Shown here: piece by piece, positions 63,794-64,000 of the stretch
How positions within the stretch are numbered: the stretch's first letter is position 1
Layout of the letters: each line of letters opens with the position of its first letter
Origin: Lachnospiraceae bacterium
GTDB taxonomy: Bacteria > Bacillota > Clostridia > Lachnospirales > Lachnospiraceae
NCBI GenBank assembly: GCA_017526745.1
Contig: JAFXQX010000020.1
Location: forward strand, 18,306-82,305
Length of the DNA: 64,000 nucleotides
Reading direction: 5' to 3'
The notes under the pieces: generated by a model
The model's input: the letters and a program-made list of their open reading frames with translations, nothing else
The model's database searches: none
What the model was told of the DNA's origin: nothing
Translations under genes and position numbers: made by a program

Positions 63794-63819
63794 CCCGTTA
63801 TACAATGACTCATTTTTTC

Positions 63820-64000
63820 CTACCTGATGCGCTTCCCGACGACAACGAGTCTTCCGTTGTCCACATGATATGCGCAGACCGAAAGAGTTATGAACTCGTC
63901 ACCGTACGATGCCGTAACGCCGGTGTCGTACATGGCGAGTTTTTTGATGTTATCGTAAAAATCATTGAACTCATCTTCCGTCTGTGCATTAAAGAACTTG
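63820..64000 (-). CDS. Sortase, class B-like, C-terminal part (5' end outside window)
   Basis: The last 59 codons were read from the minus strand; the gene continues beyond the window. The frame includes MYDTGVTASYGDEFITLSVC and then AYHVDNGRLVVVGKRIR before a TAG. This matches the sortase ending: the catalytic cysteine in TLSxC and the arginine about 8 residues later in NGRLVVVGKRI. The usual TLSTC is TLSVC here. Sortases join surface proteins with an LPxTG-like signal to the cell wall. The spacing and the WNxYDN-like FYDNIKKLAMYDTG region suggest class B, but the class is not certain from this part alone. Confidence 0.8.
   Translation of the reverse strand, partial: KFFNAQTEDEFNDFYDNIKKLAMYDTGVTASYGDEFITLSVCAYHVDNGRLVVVGKRIR

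Noticed and set aside
1..64000. CRISPR array, insertion sequence, rRNA or tRNA genes
   Set aside because: No regularly spaced repeats, transposase motifs, or rRNA/tRNA sequence were seen on reading the window.

Overview
The window comes from a low-to-mid GC anaerobic Firmicute, most likely a Lachnospiraceae-type Clostridium relative (inference). Supporting points are the clostridial order of the S10-spc-alpha ribosomal genes followed by ecfA1-ecfA2-ecfT-truA, a zinc-type S14, a long L17 with an internal insertion, strong AGGAGG ribosome binding sites, a NifS/NifU-like pair under an Rrf2 regulator, a class B-like sortase and a flagellin remnant.

Layout. Positions 1-7.1 kb hold accessory genes: the end of a DUF3798-like protein, an HExxH membrane protein coupled to a 25-codon ORF, a membrane acyltransferase-like protein, a degraded flagellin pseudogene, a YdcF/DUF218-like protein, a CapA-like protein and a secreted Asp/Ser-rich protein. 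At 7.1-9.4 kb an Rrf2 regulator diverges from a cysteine desulfurase and Fe-S scaffold pair, with two matching inverted repeats on the two promoters. At 9.4-33.7 kb lies an unusually dense cyclic-nucleotide signalling region: four HD-GYP proteins, one EAL protein with a decayed GGDEF, one intact GGDEF enzyme, one CHASE2 adenylate cyclase, a stand-alone double receiver, a BMP-type binding protein, a MATE transporter fused to an RsbW-like ATPase, and an MBL-fold hydrolase. MetY (O-acetylhomoserine sulfhydrylase) and a large lipoprotein sit in the same transcription unit as the largest hybrid kinase.

At 33.8-37.4 kb three genes encode a leucine-rich-repeat protein, a MoxR-like AAA+ ATPase and a DUF2201/VWA-like protein, in the place where rplM-rpsI often follow truA. 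The 37.4-56.4 kb block, all on the minus strand, is truA, the ECF transporter core and the complete S10, spc and alpha ribosomal runs with secY, adk, map, infA and rpoA. A 413-base leader and promoter region (56.4-56.8 kb) precedes it. The last 7 kb carry putP, an rRNA-type methyltransferase, DUF2752 and DUF4190 membrane proteins, a RimK-like ATP-grasp protein, a CPBP protease, a second hybrid histidine kinase and the end of a sortase.

How the genes work together. The core block is ordinary housekeeping. The 9.4-33.7 kb region looks like a set of membrane sensors feeding c-di-GMP (made by the GGDEF protein, broken by EAL and HD-GYP proteins) and cAMP. Two HD-GYP proteins share a related ECF-S-like membrane domain, and one five-gene run joins an MBL hydrolase, GAF-HD-GYP, MATE-ATPase, adenylate cyclase and HD-GYP. 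That run is the best candidate for a little-described system. No rRNA, tRNA, CRISPR array or insertion sequence was seen.
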